Origin: Pseudomonadota bacterium
GTDB taxonomy: Bacteria > Pseudomonadota > Alphaproteobacteria > Micropepsales > Micropepsaceae
Assembly (NCBI GenBank): GCA_021817355.1
Contig: JAKAVI010000228.1
Coordinates: forward strand, 1 to 6,847
DNA length: 6,847 nucleotides
Direction: 5' to 3'
Positions within the stretch are counted from its first letter, which is position 1, and each line of letters begins with the position of its first letter. Made by a program: the position numbers and the translations under genes. Shown piece by piece: positions 6,473 to 6,847 of the stretch. The notes under the pieces are model-generated. The model was not told where the DNA came from and ran no database searches. It was given only the letters and a program-made list of their open reading frames with translations.

Positions 6473-6496
6473 CAGACTGGGTATGATGTGGCGGTT

Positions 6497-6847
6497 TTAA
6501 AGAACGCCGCGCTTGTGCTCGCCAATGACGAGCCGACCCGGATTGAAGGCAGCCTTGAATACGCCAAGGGCCTGCCGCGGATCCGCATCGCCGCACATGA
6601 ACACGTCAAAGGCGGCGTAGCCCTTCTCGGGCCAAGTATGGACGCTGATATGGCTCTCGGCGAGTACGGCGACGCCAGATATGCCGCCACCGCCCGAGAA
6701 TGTATGCAGATGAATGTGCAAGAGCGTTGCGCCAGCCTTGTCCACGGCATCGATCAACGCTTTTTCAATGCGGTTGCGGTCGTCGAGACCTTCCGCGTCC
6801 CACAAATCGATAATCAGGTGACTTCCCGCATAGGTCAGTCCGTTACG
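6497..6847 (-). CDS. speD: S-adenosylmethionine decarboxylase proenzyme (bacterial SpeD/SpeH type), N-terminus cut off by the window edge
   Basis: This pyruvoyl enzyme makes decarboxylated S-adenosylmethionine, the aminopropyl donor for spermidine synthesis. 116 residues are visible, and the frame runs open off the right edge with no start codon inside. In visible numbering, the self-cleavage motif VLAESHISVHTWPE spans 61-74. Autocleavage is expected between Glu64 and Ser65, with Ser65 becoming the pyruvoyl group. His70 (processing) and Cys85 in FMCGD (proton donor) match Ser63, His68 and Cys83 of the Thermotoga enzyme with a constant offset of 2, so little of the protein should be missing. 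The segment starts GSHLIIDLWDAEGLDDRNRI and ends IGEHKRGVL. The ATG-less frame opening at 6805 (TTG) is not the true start, because family-like sequence continues upstream of it. It converges on pepN, and no spermidine synthase (speE) follows it in this window. This symbol is also written speH. Confidence 0.95.
   Translation of the reverse strand, partial: RNGLTYAGSHLIIDLWDAEGLDDRNRIEKALIDAVDKAGATLLHIHLHTFSGGGGISGVAVLAESHISVHTWPEKGYAAFDVFMCGDADPRQALGVFKAAFNPGRLVIGEHKRGVL

Larger units (their letters stand above)
6219..6496. other. Convergent intergenic region between pepN and speD (278 bp)
   Basis: Apart from the small hairpin at 6227-6242 and the terminator at 6423-6472, I see nothing recognisable. 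A 66-codon plus-strand frame (6286-6486) runs through the terminator stem, lacks motifs and is best treated as non-coding. A minus-strand frame across the region continues antisense into both neighbours and is likewise a shadow. Confidence 0.6.

Noticed and set aside
6058..6750. Minus-strand open frames of 224-230 codons across the pepN end and the intergenic gap
   Set aside because: They are antisense to pepN, pass through the terminator hairpin and overlap speD in another frame. No motif supports them.

Overview
The window looks like ordinary chromosomal DNA of a GC-rich proteobacterium. The PepN type and the general style of the proteins suggest an Alphaproteobacterium, but that assignment rests on family resemblance only, and no rRNA or other taxonomic marker is present. 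I see no mobile element, CRISPR array, tRNA or rRNA.

Layout: (i) Positions 1-3107, minus strand, hold a compact four-gene cluster. In transcription order it is an acyl-CoA dehydrogenase without the usual catalytic glutamates (3107-1980), a second acyl-CoA dehydrogenase that keeps one (1964-720), a VOC/glyoxalase-fold protein with a plausible metal site (718-329), and a second VOC protein cut by the left window edge (296-1). Gaps are 15, 1 and 32 bp, so the four genes are very probably one operon. (ii) Positions 3108-3575 are a 468-bp divergent intergenic region. It contains a perfect 6+6 palindrome, a weak candidate promoter for the operon, and two consecutive GC-rich inverted repeats upstream of pepN. 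(iii) Positions 3576-6218, plus strand, hold a complete pepN (M1 aminopeptidase N, 880 aa) with every key active-site motif. (iv) Positions 6219-6496 are a 278-bp convergent gap carrying a strong hairpin terminator. (v) Positions 6497-6847, minus strand, hold the almost complete speD/speH gene for S-adenosylmethionine decarboxylase proenzyme, cut at its 5' end by the right window edge.

How the genes work together: the operon looks like a catabolic module that oxidises some acyl-CoA thioester. Two different, adjacent acyl-CoA dehydrogenase subunits, only one with a catalytic base, match the alpha2beta2 heteromeric dehydrogenases known from actinobacterial steroid side-chain degradation. The two VOC proteins may act on a downstream intermediate, but their substrates cannot be read from the sequence. 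pepN (peptide turnover) and speD (polyamine synthesis) are housekeeping genes with no evident link to the operon. The most interesting part is the dehydrogenase pair with its VOC partners. The palindrome and the structured pepN leader are secondary.
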